DNA from: Phalacrocorax aristotelis
Lineage: Eukaryota; Chordata; Aves; Suliformes; Phalacrocoracidae
Assembly: GCF_949628215.1 (NCBI RefSeq)
Contig: NC_134280.1
Coordinates: 8,505,795 to 8,569,794 of the forward strand
Direction of reading: 5' to 3'
Length of the DNA stretch: 64,000 nt
In this document: piece after piece, positions 24,120 through 36,614 of the stretch
How positions within the stretch are numbered: the stretch's first letter is position 1
Layout: every line of letters starts with the position of its first letter
Made by a program: the position numbers and the translations under genes
The notes under the pieces: model-generated
Databases searched by the model: none
Seen by the model: only the letters and a program-made list of their open reading frames with translations
What the model was told of the DNA's origin: nothing

Positions 24120-27100
24120 CAGACCCAAATTATCTTAATTAAGCACCTGTGCTTTAACAACCACAACATCATCCTTCCTCTGATTGTGAAGCTCTTCACT
24201 GATTTTGTTCATTGCAATGACAGACTTTGTCATAAAACTCCAAAAGATGAGCATGTCCTTGCCTTTTGACAGTCGCACAGATTATTTTCTTTGAACTGTT
24301 ATAATCTTTCCTTTGCAAAAGAAGAACTTCCAGAAATGAATTCTGATTGTATGAAGCTGCTGCTCCGTGCCTCCCATAGAGCAGTGTCTCGTGAAACACC
24401 TGCTGAAGTTTGAGTCAACAGTATAGTTTGTCATTTGTCAAGTGTTCCTCTTAATAAAGAAAAGGGGATAAAAAGTCATTTTGTGTGACCGATCACGAGG
24501 CAGACAGCTGCATTTGGTCTTAAGGACCTAAAAATGACCCACTGCAGCGGGGCTAAGTTCGTCAAACATTTTAGTAGTTTTGATTTTAGAGGATGACACT
24601 AAGAACGTCTGGGGCGGGGTGGGGGGAATACTGCTGCTGACTTTTGTGAGATCAGGACTACACCACAAGCAAAAGACCAACAGCAGTCCAAAAGGATGGG
24701 CATGCAAAACTAGATGTGTCCAGAAGCTTGGCCCAGTTTCTTCCTCTAAGCCTGAATCAAAACCAGTGTGGCAGTTTCTGCTTTTCTATATGGAGCAGTC
24801 ACTGCACCACAGTATGTATGTCTTTTGCAAAACAGAGATGCTAAGATATGCTGGGACTACAAGTAGTTGACAACAAATCTTTTGGGGTCACTCATCATGA
24901 GGGAAAGTATGCCATGCCAAAATTAATTCTGCAAACACAAAATGTAAGGTATTCTCAGTGTCAAAAATAAAGGGGAAATACTCTTGAATGAAATATCTGG
25001 ATGCATTAAGAAATAGAGGACAAATTATACTGACACAAACTTCTGCAGTCCATTTGTGTCAGGGGAGCCAATATAGACCAGCAAGGAGCTGGCATCTATA
25101 TATCTAAGGTGGTTTTTTTCTTTAAAAAAGCACGTGCTGAAGACAAATAAGTATATCTAATAGATGCGGTTTAAAAATAAAGCTGTATTTTCTCAGTGAG
25201 GTATGTATGATAAGAAACTCTTCCTTTGTGACTGCAGTTACCAAATGTGATTTTTCTTGGCCTGTCACAGAATTACATATAAAGACTATTGGGATCTCTT
25301 TATCTGCAAAATGTAACTTCCTCCATGCTGAATGAGCGGTAGGAGTACAGGACTTGAAAAACCATCTATTCATATGAGTTAACTTGTATTAAGAAAGGTT
25401 TTGTGATGCAGATATGGATGACCATAGTAACTGGTGGCAATGCAGCAACTGGAGTAGCTTGCCAGTGTCACACAGATGTTTTTTATCCTTTTCCCATTGA
25501 AACGGTGGAAAGAATTCTTGAACTGCTGAAGCCTGAGTCAACCTGTTGATTCCCTTGCTAACAAAATATGGCACAATGAATCATTTATATGAAAAGTTTA
25601 ACTTGGGGAGTGGAAGTTCATCCTTCCTATTTCTACACAGGAAGAGTGTTGCATAAAGGGTCCTGTTCTGGGACAGACAACACATCCTGTGTGTCTGATA
25701 GATCTTCAGGTTTAATTCAGAGCAAAGATCTTTTTGATGGATCAGAGAGCTTCACTAGTGTGGCCCAAAGGTCTGCCTTTTATATAGTGACAAAGGGGAG
25801 AACAAGTGGACCTCCCTATAGTTTACCATAAAATCCCACCATCTTGGCTCTTTTTTTTTCACCTCTACACTTTGTATTTTGCTTACCAGCTTGGGGAAAA
25901 TCTCAGAAACTGTTTCCTCTGCAGAACCCCAGTACTTACTGCTTAGTTTTTTGAACAGCATTTTTGACCATTAAAGACGATTGCTTGAACTGACATGATC
26001 CAGGAAAAACTATCCTGAGAACAGTCTGCTGAGACCTCATGGACAATCTTATTTTATGCACAGAAGGTAGAGGCTCCAAGCCCCTGGCAAACTCAGTAGG
26101 GTCATTTTGTTGCATTGCTCGAGAGAAAAACAATAAAATAATTATTCAGAAAAAATATTTGAGAGCTTGAAACACTTTTTCTTTATGTACACCAGAGCCA
26201 CAACTTGGCAAACAATAAACAATGGGATAGTTTGTCTCGGTAACACAATTTAGGAGAATAAAAAGGCTGGAATTCTTTCAGCAAAGTATATTCTTTTCTT
26301 CTCAGATATTATGAAAACTGATGTCACTTGTAATTCCTCAGGAAAGAGAAAAATCCCTCCAGTTTGCAGTACATCAATGCAGTCATTTTTTCCTCTCACT
26401 AATCTATAAAAAGACATTGTATACGAATGTTATTTTCCATGCCAGAAATGCATTCCTGGAACATAATAAAGGCTTTTCTGTTGTTGTTCAGTAATTTGGA
26501 TAATAGTTTCTCCATGAAGTTTCATAACATTTATTTACTACCATAAACGATTGGACCAAGTGGTTTCAGCAGTCAAAACTGGAATCTCTCTGCAATAAGC
26601 TTTCTTGCTGGATTAACTTTGTAAATATTATGCCTGAAATATTTTCAAATGACAACTTTATATATGTAACATAACAAGGATATAAAAGAAATCCATAGAG
26701 CTCTATGTGTAAAGCACAAGAAATTTCAATGGAAGAGGCATCATCTGTGTAGATGCAACTAAGCAAAACTTTTCCTAGAATTATTGACAGCCTTGGATAA
26801 TTACAATTATTTCTTGTTTAGATCAATTAAACTGCAGTAGTTGTGGTCAACAGCACTTTTTCACTTTGTATTTGTAGTGCCTCAAGAGCTGCTCTTCCCA
26901 CGGAATGAGGATTCAAATTTCTGAAAGGTCTTCCTAGACCCCTGTGAGGCAAAGCCCACACCTTAATTTACTAGCCAAGAAGAAGCAGCAGGGCACACTG
27001 CCTTACACTTATCTAGGGAGATCATAAGAACAGCAGCTGTGTGAAGTCTCCCTCTTTATGCAAGGACTTGCACATCTTCTGGTGTTGTAACTTGTGGTTA

Positions 27101-30100
27101 TCCGTGAGCATGGCTTCTGTGCCATGCCTCAGCTGCATACCAGGCATAGCTGGTGGGCAGTGCTGGCTGTAGGAGATCCCAGAGCAGGAGGGAAATGGCA
27201 TTTTCCTGTAGCCCTGTGGTCAGCACTGTTAGTCAAGGCATAACGGAAATGAATTTGAGGGTACTATTCCTCTCATACTGTTTGGAAAGCGTGGGTAAGA
27301 GAGGGAGAGGTGCAACTTGGCTTACCGTGTAAAATATATTGTGCTGGGTAACATAAAGCTGAAGGGTCTGATATTAGCCAGGCTGACAGCTTTCGAGTTG
27401 GAATCTGCACTTACACAGCCAACCTTTGGGTGAAGCACATGTGCCTCAGTTTGTGTGTATCTGCTGTAACTGCTGTTTACAGGGATACTTCAACTTTGCT
27501 TTGCTAGTCCTCATTTGTATATAACCCACTGAGAAGATGGTGGTATAATGAGTAATGCTATGCCCTCTTGTCTTTACTCATACAATTGCAGGGAAATCAA
27601 TCAGAGCTTATCCTATCTCTCACACTAGTCATGTATCGCTCAAGAAAAGTGCTTCTGCATGTCAGTCTAACTGAAATTCTCCTTCCTTTTTGATTTACTT
27701 TGTTTCCTTGGCATCTTGCCTTCACTTACTGATTGTGTTTTACATTGCTTTCATTGCATGCAGTAAATAATAATCATTGAAGGTGACCAGATCAGTGTAA
27801 ATTATGGTATTTAAATTAAAGATGATGCCTGCCTGTTTTGGTTTTTGAGGTCTGTTGTATTCCACTATTTTCTGGTGGTGCTCATTTAATCTGAATCACT
27901 TCCTGATGGATTTAACAGTCTTGATTTTCTTCACAGAGGTACTAAGCATTTTCCCCCTTCAATCAAATGAAGTTTGAAGTTCAAATTGGGTTCAGGAGGC
28001 ATGATGAAATAAGGGTTTAAAACTTTGTATATTATATGTTCTTGGGGACTCTCCAGTGTGAAACAAGGGAAGAAATAAGGAGGAGGAGAAAACAACCACA
28101 ACTTGTGCTGTCTGGGGGGGCATCACTAAAGAGTTTAGCGTGGGGGTCCACGAATGTGACAGGAGAGCCCTCTGCTCTGCCATGGCTCCTTCAGATCTGG
28201 AACTCAGGTAACAAAGAACAAGTGATTTAGCCTGACTCTGTTTTTCTGAATGCCTAATACTATGAGTATCATCATGAATCTCTCACAATGACCCTTTTTT
28301 TTTATTTGGAAGCATAACTGATTTCAAAGTTATTGGATGATGAATGCGTATTTCAAGTTGTTGGATTGTTTTTAGTAAAGGTTTTGCTTGATTCTTCTGT
28401 GTAGGAATATTTGCCATAGCTTTTGGTTTTCTGTTAGTTTGATAATATTGTCCTCCAAAGATTTTGCCTCTCTCCTTAAATCAGATCTCAATTTTAAATA
28501 ACTTCACAGGAGCATTTAATTTCTATGAGTGGCTTTTAGGCCTTACCAGGCCCTATGGGGCTGAGCAGAACCAGGTCCCTTTGCAGTCCTTTGCATCGTC
28601 CCATCAACATCAGCGGCCATTGGCACTTGAAATAGAATTCCTCCACTAAGTCCTGAAAGTAGGTTAGACTGATATTTTTCACAAGCTTCCCTGGAGGGAG
28701 TTTTAGATGTGCAAATCCCACTGAACTATCATCTCAGTGAAATGTCACCGAGACATCAGATAGACAGAGGTGAGTCCCTTTGCTTCCTCCTGGAAACTTC
28801 TGGAAATTGGAAAAGAATCTGTAGTGTCAACAGAGGTCAAAGTGCGTGTGTAAAGTGTTACTGTACGTGCATCTCGCTCAGTGCTATTCCTACACTTTCC
28901 ACTGGGACAACATGTTCTTTTTACCTTGCCATTCCTGGGCAATTAGAGTATGAAATAAAAAGGAATGTCATCTAAATAGGACCCCTTTGTAATTTCTTAC
29001 ACAATATTCTGCATAGAAAGAATGACATATTGACCCTACTTATGGCACAGAGGGATGATAGGCAGTTTATAATCCTTCCCAGAGTATTGCAACAGACAAG
29101 AGTCTGGCCCGAAGAGGCAGCTGTATTGCGTTTGGCTTGGTGGTACTGTGTTTGTTGAACAGTGCTTTTTCTATATATTTAGTATGAAGAAAGTTATGGT
29201 TTTAAGAAAAGAGACACGATAACTAAAGAGGTCATTTCCACTTTTGTGAGATTTCTATCAAATTAGGTCCGTAGTCTGATGGTAATGTAAATCTTTGGAA
29301 TATTTTATAATTTCAAAATGGGCTTTGGATCTTATCCTTGATATCCAGGAAAGCCTAAGTCACGTAGGCCCATATCCTTTGAAAGACTAAGGTATCCTAG
29401 TTCCCACCTAAATACTTTACTTCCTGGATGCTAGCTACAGTGAAGTGCATTAATATATTTCAACTTTTCTTCACACTGGTGAAGAATTAAGCTTCTTTTC
29501 AGTTGTGGATTTCATTTAAAGTTATTTCTAAATGGAAGAAGTGCAAAATTCTCCATTTTGGGCTTGTTGAACACACCTGAACACAAACAACATAAGAAAA
29601 GCCATCAAATGATACATTTCCACAGGTAATTAAAAACTCTTTTTTCCACTGAAGGACGTATTTTATTAGAGAGTGAAAACCTTCGGTCATTGAAACTTTT
29701 TAGACCTTTTGGCTCATACCATGTTAGGATCTCACTTCAACCAACCACACAAGGATTCCATTGTTGTAAATGTGAAATGCGTTGTTGATGTCCTTTTATT
29801 TATATTTATTCTTTCAACCCTACCTGTAGTGTGTATGCACACATACATGCAGATCTATTTCTGTGGCTGCACAGAATCTAGGGGAAATACACTTTTACAT
29901 ATGAATTGTGCAGTGCTTCATTCTGCACAGACAGAATGACATAATAGAATATTTCTTTTGTCATTCATACAGAGCTACAGATTTTTGATATTCAGAATTG
30001 TTAGTTGCCTGGTCTTGCAACAACGCCAGCTGGCTGTGTAAACCTGCTGGTCAAAATACTCTCGCTGTGATGAAAATACCCTCACTGTGTTACCCCGTAT

Positions 30101-33100
30101 CCTGTAGGTCTCATTTTCCCTTAGCTTCAAAAGAATATTGTCCTCTTGGGACTTGCTTGTGATTTCCTACCTAACAAGTAAATGTCAGAGCCAGTGGGGG
30201 CTACAGTCCTGAAAAATAATATTTAAAAGGAAGCCCCGTGATGTTACCGCGTCTAGGATCTTCCTTTTAGCAGGTACAAAGGGCACATTAACACCTGATA
30301 ATAGAAAATCATTCTGTTTCACAGTTCTGCATATAATTGTAATGGGGCATCTGTCTGCTTTTATTTATTTATTTTTTAAATAATGCATGGGTGCGGTCAG
30401 TTAAACAGCATCCTCTCCCAACCCTCCTGCAACACAAACCCCAGAAAACCCTTTAAAGTAATTTTTATAATTGAACCCCACCAGCTTTGATGCATTTTCC
30501 AACTACCTGTAAAAACAGAGCACAAAAACATTATTAATAGACTAAATGGTGACTGAATGTACTGAGCTAAGTAGCAGTCAGCTGAATGTTGGTCTGGCTG
30601 TTATCACCGAGAGCTTTTTAGTAATAAGACCTTTGGAAAAAGATCTGATCTTTTCCTGCAAGGTGCCTGAACCAGGCATTGAGGGGTTTTGATAATCGGT
30701 CCTTTCATCTCCATCATATTCTTCTGTGTCCTGTTAGTACAATGTAACAAACAACATATTTTTTCCTCCAGTGCATTTAAAAATAGATTTTGCAACAGTT
30801 GGAAAAGTTATTTTGCAGTTTAATTTTCATAGTCAGAGGCTTTTCATTACCACAGCTATCTATGACATTAGTTTATTCTGCATGTAGGTCAGTTACATTA
30901 TGGAAAATCGTAGCAGTAAATATCTACTAGGTATACAGGTTTTTGTAATCAGTTCCTGACAACATCTGTCAAAACAATATGGGAAAATCCTGGCTTGCTT
31001 TGTCATTACAGAATGGGACTGTTTGTTTATTCAATAGAGGAAATAAAGTATATTGAGAGGAGGCCAAAAGAGTCACACTGACTCAGTTACTGAGACTTCC
31101 AGCTTCCAGCTACAGGATATTTTGGTTCCAGCATTTCACATCAATAATAAACAATCTTTATGGGAACCATCGAATGATAAAAATGAGATCATGAATTGAG
31201 AGCTAGGCTGTATATTTTTTGATCTGTTGTATGCTCTAGTTTACATTAGCGTTGATCTCAAGACTGGAAAGAAGCAGGTTCTGTATCACAGCATTTCAAA
31301 TAAATGTTTGCCAGCTATGTGAGATACTATCAATAATTCATCACTGTAGCTCTTCTGAGATGGTCTGTTGATGCAAACTGTCAGAGCACATGGTAATAAT
31401 ATGAGCATTTTTGTGATTTACAGATCTACAAAATAGCAAATAACTAGAAATTTCTTCAACTGACAGTATGCATAGGCTCTCGAACGTCAGAAATAGCGTG
31501 TGTGACAGCTGCAGCATGTATAAATCACGGTCAACTGTTTAAAGTCTTCTCTGGGTATAAGTAGATGCACTTATACTGGCATCTTCATAGTCCATTTCCA
31601 ATATGTGATTGACAGATTGTATTTTATGTAATTGTGCATTTCCTTATGTTTTTATTAACTCTTTAATCCCCCGGGGTACTCAGTGGCTGCAGTAGTATAT
31701 CTTGGCAAATAGAATCAGTAGAGCTCAAAACACAAATGTTTCCCTGCCATGCGGTGTCGCCCGGGCCTGTGGGTGTTTTAATAACCTGGGTCTTTGGCAA
31801 CATACTGGCAGTTGCGTTGCACAAAGTGGCTTGTAAAACTTTTGTGTGTGCTCTTGTTCAGTAAGAAACTTAGAAATGGTGACTCATGGGTAATTTATTT
31901 TTAGGTCTTGACAAAATTCAGGTGTGAGGCATTCTTTGATTGCAGCTACACGAGTTAGTGCCAGTAGCAATGGGAAGAGCTTCCTCATGTTTCAGCTGAA
32001 TTCCCATCTTTGTACCAGCCTTGGTCCTGGAGCTGTTCAGGTCTGTATCGTGCAACAAAGCACTACCCAACAACAAACTGAAGTTGTTCCTACTTGCCCA
32101 AACCTTTCAGTTCTGTAGACTGAACTTTTAGCAGTGTGGTTAATGTTGAACCGGCTCAGTATTTATCAGAGCTTCCATACAACCAGCCTGTGAATGTATG
32201 CTTGGGAATGTGAGACTAGAAAATGTATTTACACTAGAGGGAGTGAGGACCACTGGCTTTTTTTGTCCTTTTTTCACTAGTGTAGTGTGTAGCTAGAGCT
32301 TAATTCATCTTTCTAGCACCAGTATGGTTGCTGAGTGCTATGGAGGCAGAGGACCTATCCCTCAAACCTGTGTGTTTGGATACTTAGCAGCTTGAAGCAT
32401 TTTAAAAGAGCAGCATTTCTAGTTCCATTCTTCCCAGGAGTATGTCCGCTGGGTGCTATCATTCATACTTGAGCAGGAATGAAAAAAGAGAAATGGGAGT
32501 AAGGGGCAACCTCTGGCATTCAGTTAAGGTAGGAGGGATATGTTGGGTTCCCCCTTGTTTTCCTCTCTTCCCCCATATAATCCCATTAAGGCACTTGTAT
32601 AGTAATTAGGTAAGTGACTGAAAGCCGTAAATACTGGATAGATTTCTGACAGTGCACAAGTGTCTGAGAATTTAAAGCTGATCTGTGCAAAAGAATTGCC
32701 TGCTATAACCATTTTCAATGGATATTGGTGGGGTTGCAATGTCCATATGCTTGGCTCAATACAGATGATAAATTTGATTTTTGTATGGGGAAAGTTTAAT
32801 AGCTTTATCTCTTTCATTACAGTAGGGAATAAAACTAATATGCAAGAGTTTGAGGCTATTTCGTGCAAACACAACACGCCTCACTGTGCTGAATGATATG
32901 CAATGGAAGATCACATAGCAGCCTTTTTCCTGGAAACCCACCTGAATGTAACTTCATTTTAATCTAGGATAGCCGTGGCTGTGCGTGCCAGTCCAGCTCT
33001 GCTCCACCATTCCCCACAGGTTTCTCTTTCTCCCCTTCTTTTCACAGAGTCCCTTGATTGCCTAGCCACAGGGTGATTCTGCTTAGCATAAGTGTGTGTT

Positions 33101-33165
33101 TATCTCTGTTGACAGATAGATTTTGTGTGCGTGAGCAGCAGGGATGATTTCCATCTGGGAGCTGA
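24120..33165. other. Long unique non-coding stretch
   Basis: I see no gene in these 9 kb. The contents worth naming are a G-rich run at 24611-24626, the 14-bp palindrome CATAGAGCTCTATG at 26694-26707, an imperfect 20-bp direct duplication at 30053-30092 and a short TTTA-rich tract at about 30359-30378. The sub-segments 24490-24570, 30230-30310 and 31670-31790 are run-poor and include CpGs, so they could be conserved elements. Confidence 0.5.
30053..30092. repeat. 20-bp imperfect direct duplication
   Basis: AAAATACTCTCGCTGTGATG (30053-30072) is followed directly by AAAATACCCTCACTGTGTTA (30073-30092), identical at 16 of 20 positions. This is a small local tandem duplication. Confidence 0.75.
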
Positions 33166-33171
33166 GCTGGG

Positions 33172-33561
33172 TCACCCTTTGGCTGTGTGATGGGGCACAG
33201 GAGAGGAGGCAGGAGGGCATTCCTGAGCTTCTGGCAGCTCCTCATGCAGCACCAGGCACGACGTAATGTGAAACTGCGACATGAGTGACTGCGGATTTGT
33301 GAAACCACTGCCATGCTTTATTGTTTCTGTGGTTTTGTCCTGAAACAAAACTGGTTTTGTATGCCCTCCGCAGCATTCCATGACTAAAATGTTTGTCTGC
33401 TGTTCCCCAGAGGCTGGGAGATTTGCCGTCTGAGACAGGACTGCACGATAGGGATCAGCCACAAGCCCCTGTGGTTTTGGGTCTTGTATGCGAATGCTGT
33501 TTGTGAAGCACTCCTCCTTTGGTGGTGCTTCGCGTGGTGCAGCTCGTGGTACACTTACCAA
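33172..33561 (-). other. 129-codon unassigned open frame
   Basis: A minus-strand ATG frame of 129 codons in a locally G+C-richer segment. The predicted protein is rich in P, Q and T, with no recognisable domain, signal peptide or membrane segment. Higher local G+C lowers the stop density, so chance is the leading explanation. An old repeat motif lies immediately upstream (33581-33616). Confidence 0.15.
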
Positions 33562-33580
33562 AATCCCGCAGAAGGTAATG

Positions 33581-33616
33581 GATTCCCATTGACATTGATG
33601 GGCTTTGGATCAGGCT
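33581..33616. repeat. Amniote interspersed-repeat motif, family unresolved
   Basis: GATTCCCATTGACATTGATG followed by GGCTTTGGATCAGGC closely follows a motif I associate with old repeats of birds, turtles and crocodilians (TCCCATTGACTTCAATGGGC, TTTGGATCAGGCCC). I cannot name the family with confidence. Confidence 0.5.
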
Positions 33617-33619
33617 TTT

Positions 33620-36430
33620 AATTGTGATGTTAAATATATGGACAAGAGGCAGCTTCTGTATGACTGTGACACAGACCTAACGAAGCAAGCTGTGTACCTG
33701 TGGTAGAGGGGCCTTGCCCAGCCCTGACATCTCACAGCATTTTCTGAAACTCTTGGTTGCAGCTCAAGTTTTCTTGAAAGGAGGGAGATTTCACCTAAGC
33801 AAATGTGTAAATACATGCCTTTAGGAAAGCCCTGCTATATAGATCCATTGTACTGTTGTTCAATTTACTGTAGTCTTAGTTAATATCTTGGTTTTAAATG
33901 TTTTAGATGATGGGAAAAAAGTATGGGTTTCTATTTGGGATTGTTGAGGGAGAAGCAGTAGGGCTGAAGGCAAAATCTGTTAGGCTGCTTTGGAAAGGTG
34001 GCAAAAAACCTCCAAGAACTGCACTTTAATGTTTATTTAAAAATCTGGTGTTCTCACTGAGGCTGCCTCTAGGAAATGCTGTTGTTTCATTTCAGCATTG
34101 TGCTAAGAAGAATAACAGAATTTCCAAGCTGTTGTCTCAGGCTTTATATAGGTTGAAGGTTTATGTTCTTCTCATGTTTTGATAAATCTTCCTTCCGGGC
34201 ATAACGTGTAGAAACTTTTAATTAAGGCTTGAATTCTAGAGCAAGGGGCAAGTGTTGTGGTAAGGCGCAGACACTTGGCCATTGTGTAATTCCCAGGCAG
34301 AAAGAAAAGATCACCGTAAAGTCAGTACGCAGCTGAGGTGGCCGGTTGGACTGCTCAAGCGCTCACGTGTGCTCAGATGGAAGATATTCCAGGCGAACAT
34401 CTGTCTCTGAGAAGTGTCTCTGCTGCTGCCTTGCTCCCAACACCCGTGTTGTTTTCCTCAAAAGTATTTCCAGAATATGCCATCCTGAGGGCAACTATTT
34501 TCCACAGGTATCTGTAGAAAATGAATGCTTCATAGTTGGAAGATGTGGCATTAATAATTTTGAGGTGGCTTCTTGGCAATTAGAAGCCGGGGACTACCTG
34601 CTACCCAGCCAGGCCAGGAGCTGTTGAACAGCAGGGGCAGCGGCAGGAGGGTCGGCATGGGAGCTGTGCTGTTTCTCCTTGGCTTTGACATTGTTTGGGC
34701 AACTGGTTTTCTAGTTCATGGCACCAGACAACACTGCTATTCCACATGGAAGCAGGGGTATAAGTACATAAAGCATGACCATACCCTTATTCTGAGTGAA
34801 TTAAAGTTGTGCTGGCTTGAATGGCTTGAGAGACAGGTCTCCCTTGTGAGGGGGTCACAAGTGCCTTGTGTCAGACAGCCCTGCTTCAGCACACTGCCCT
34901 TCCTCACCCACAGCCTAGTGCAGCGGGGGGCATCTCAACCCAAGCAGCTGCTCGGATAACGAGTGATTGTGGTTTCAGCTCCTAACACCAAACATTTCCA
35001 AACAAAACCAGCTCTGTAGGTCTGCTGTATGGGAGCAGTGAGCTGAAGTCACTTAATCTCCCCATAAGGTTTAACTCCCCACTCAATTTAGGGAGAATTA
35101 TGCCTGAGTCAGGGCTATAGGAATAGCTAAAATCCAAATTCTTCCTTCTCTTTCTTGAAGACTGATGATAGTATTTTAATAACTGTACAGACAGCCTGAA
35201 TATGTAGACTAATTTGCAAGATGTATATAAGAGCTATGTAACCTTCAGGAGACTTGATGGACACTGTCACTTGCTGAGTTTGTCATTCTAGGTGATAAAA
35301 TTAAATGGCTGCATATGTATTTAAAAAATTGTGTGGCTGCAGGGAAAATATTGGAGCAATGAGGACATTCTTGCTAACTTGGCGATTAGAGAGGCGTTTT
35401 TGGTGGGAAGGAAATGTAGTTTGCTTATAGCACCTGCATATACTTGCATGCCTGTGATCTAGTTTTTACAGCCTTTGGTGTCTATTCTCTCCTTGATATA
35501 TTTGCAAAATTCATACGAGTTCTTGTGAAAGTTCTGCTGGGTGGAGAGGAAATACAGTGCCTGGTACAAACAGTTCCTTGTGAATGCTGCATTCCTCCAG
35601 TTATCTGTCATTTAGAAAAAATGCAACTCAGAACCTATTTTTAGCACAGTTTCTGACAGTAGTAATTAAATATATTTTTAAAAACCATAACATGTAATAT
35701 TAAACCAAGTCCTATCATTATATTTACCATTTCTGCTTTGCATGTACATAGTCCCCACTAAGTTACAGTGGCATTTACTGTTTATCTTGCCAACTATCTG
35801 GTCATTAGATCCTTCTGAGGAGAGGAGGGGAGGAGAGGAAAGAAGATACCAAGCTTGCTTGTGCTCAGTTATGCTATATTTTAATAACATTGGTTTAGCT
35901 TAGTCCCATTTGTAAATTCCTGTTTTGTAATGTGTCTAGGTATACTAATCCAATATTTTTCAATCTCTTCTGATGGTCAGGATTCTGAGTTTGGTGGAAA
36001 TTTTCAGGTTTGCTTGGTAGCAGTTGGAAAACAGTTGGTGAACATTCATATTAGATAAAGCAAAGAGGCTGAGATTTAATTCAGGGGCTTCACAGTGCTG
36101 CAGGTGGAGGAAAAAAACAGATTAACTGTAAAGTTAATTAGGAGGAAGTGTCATCTTATAATTTGCCCAAAATTGCTTGGTCTTAAAACAGTAAATAATC
36201 AGAGCAAACTTCTCATGAACAAGGCAAAGTTCAAAAGTTACAGCAGGCTTTTCAAGCATTCATAAACTGACTTTTTCAGGGGGGAGTGGTAACCCTGGAG
36301 GTCCCACCAGATGAACAAGTTATAATTAAGTTCTTAGTCTGTGACATTTTATAAATACTGTTTTTCATTGGTATCATTTTATGCAAAAGCTACTGAAATG
36401 CATATGCCTTAAAAATAGACACCTAGATTT
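33620..36430. other. Unique non-coding DNA
   Basis: No gene. A 128-codon plus-strand open frame at 34573-34959 has no recognised domain and I treat it as chance. A purine-rich GGAGAGGA-type tract lies at about 35817-35843. Confidence 0.5.
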
Positions 36431-36432
36431 AG

Positions 36433-36609
36433 GGCCTTGTCTACATGGAGAAGCTACTGCAAAATTAGCAGTAAATCACTACAAAATGGCTATCCCACAC
36501 TGGTTCTCTGTGCAGGTATTCCTAATGCCCTCTACATACTAAGATTGCACAGAGCAACAACTGCACTGTCCCATCTTATTTTGCAGCAAAACATTCATGG
36601 AGACTAGCC
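36433..36609. mobile_element. Palindromic DNA-transposon-like relic (MITE-like)
   Basis: The ends at 36433-36464 and 36579-36609 are imperfect inverted repeats. TTTTGCAG at the right pairs with CTGCAAAA at the left, and TTCATGGAGAC pairs with CTACATGGA at matching distances. About two thirds of the arm positions pair. The start (GGGCCTTGTCTACATGG) resembles terminal sequences of non-autonomous DNA elements I recall from sauropsid genomes. No transposase reading frame lies between the ends, and no target-site duplication is still visible. The element is old and inactive. Confidence 0.45.
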
Positions 36610-36614
36610 AAAGA

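Noticed and set aside
24611-24626. G-quadruplex
   Set aside because: GGGGCGGGGTGGGGGG has only three separated G tracts; a fourth would need a zero-length loop.
33172-33561. 129-codon minus-strand ORF as a gene
   Set aside because: It lies in a G+C-richer patch, has no recognisable domain and no convincing splice context, so it is compatible with chance.
34573-34959. 128-codon plus-strand ORF as a gene
   Set aside because: No family resemblance and no flanking splice or promoter signals I trust. Its length is within what chance gives in 64 kb with six frames.
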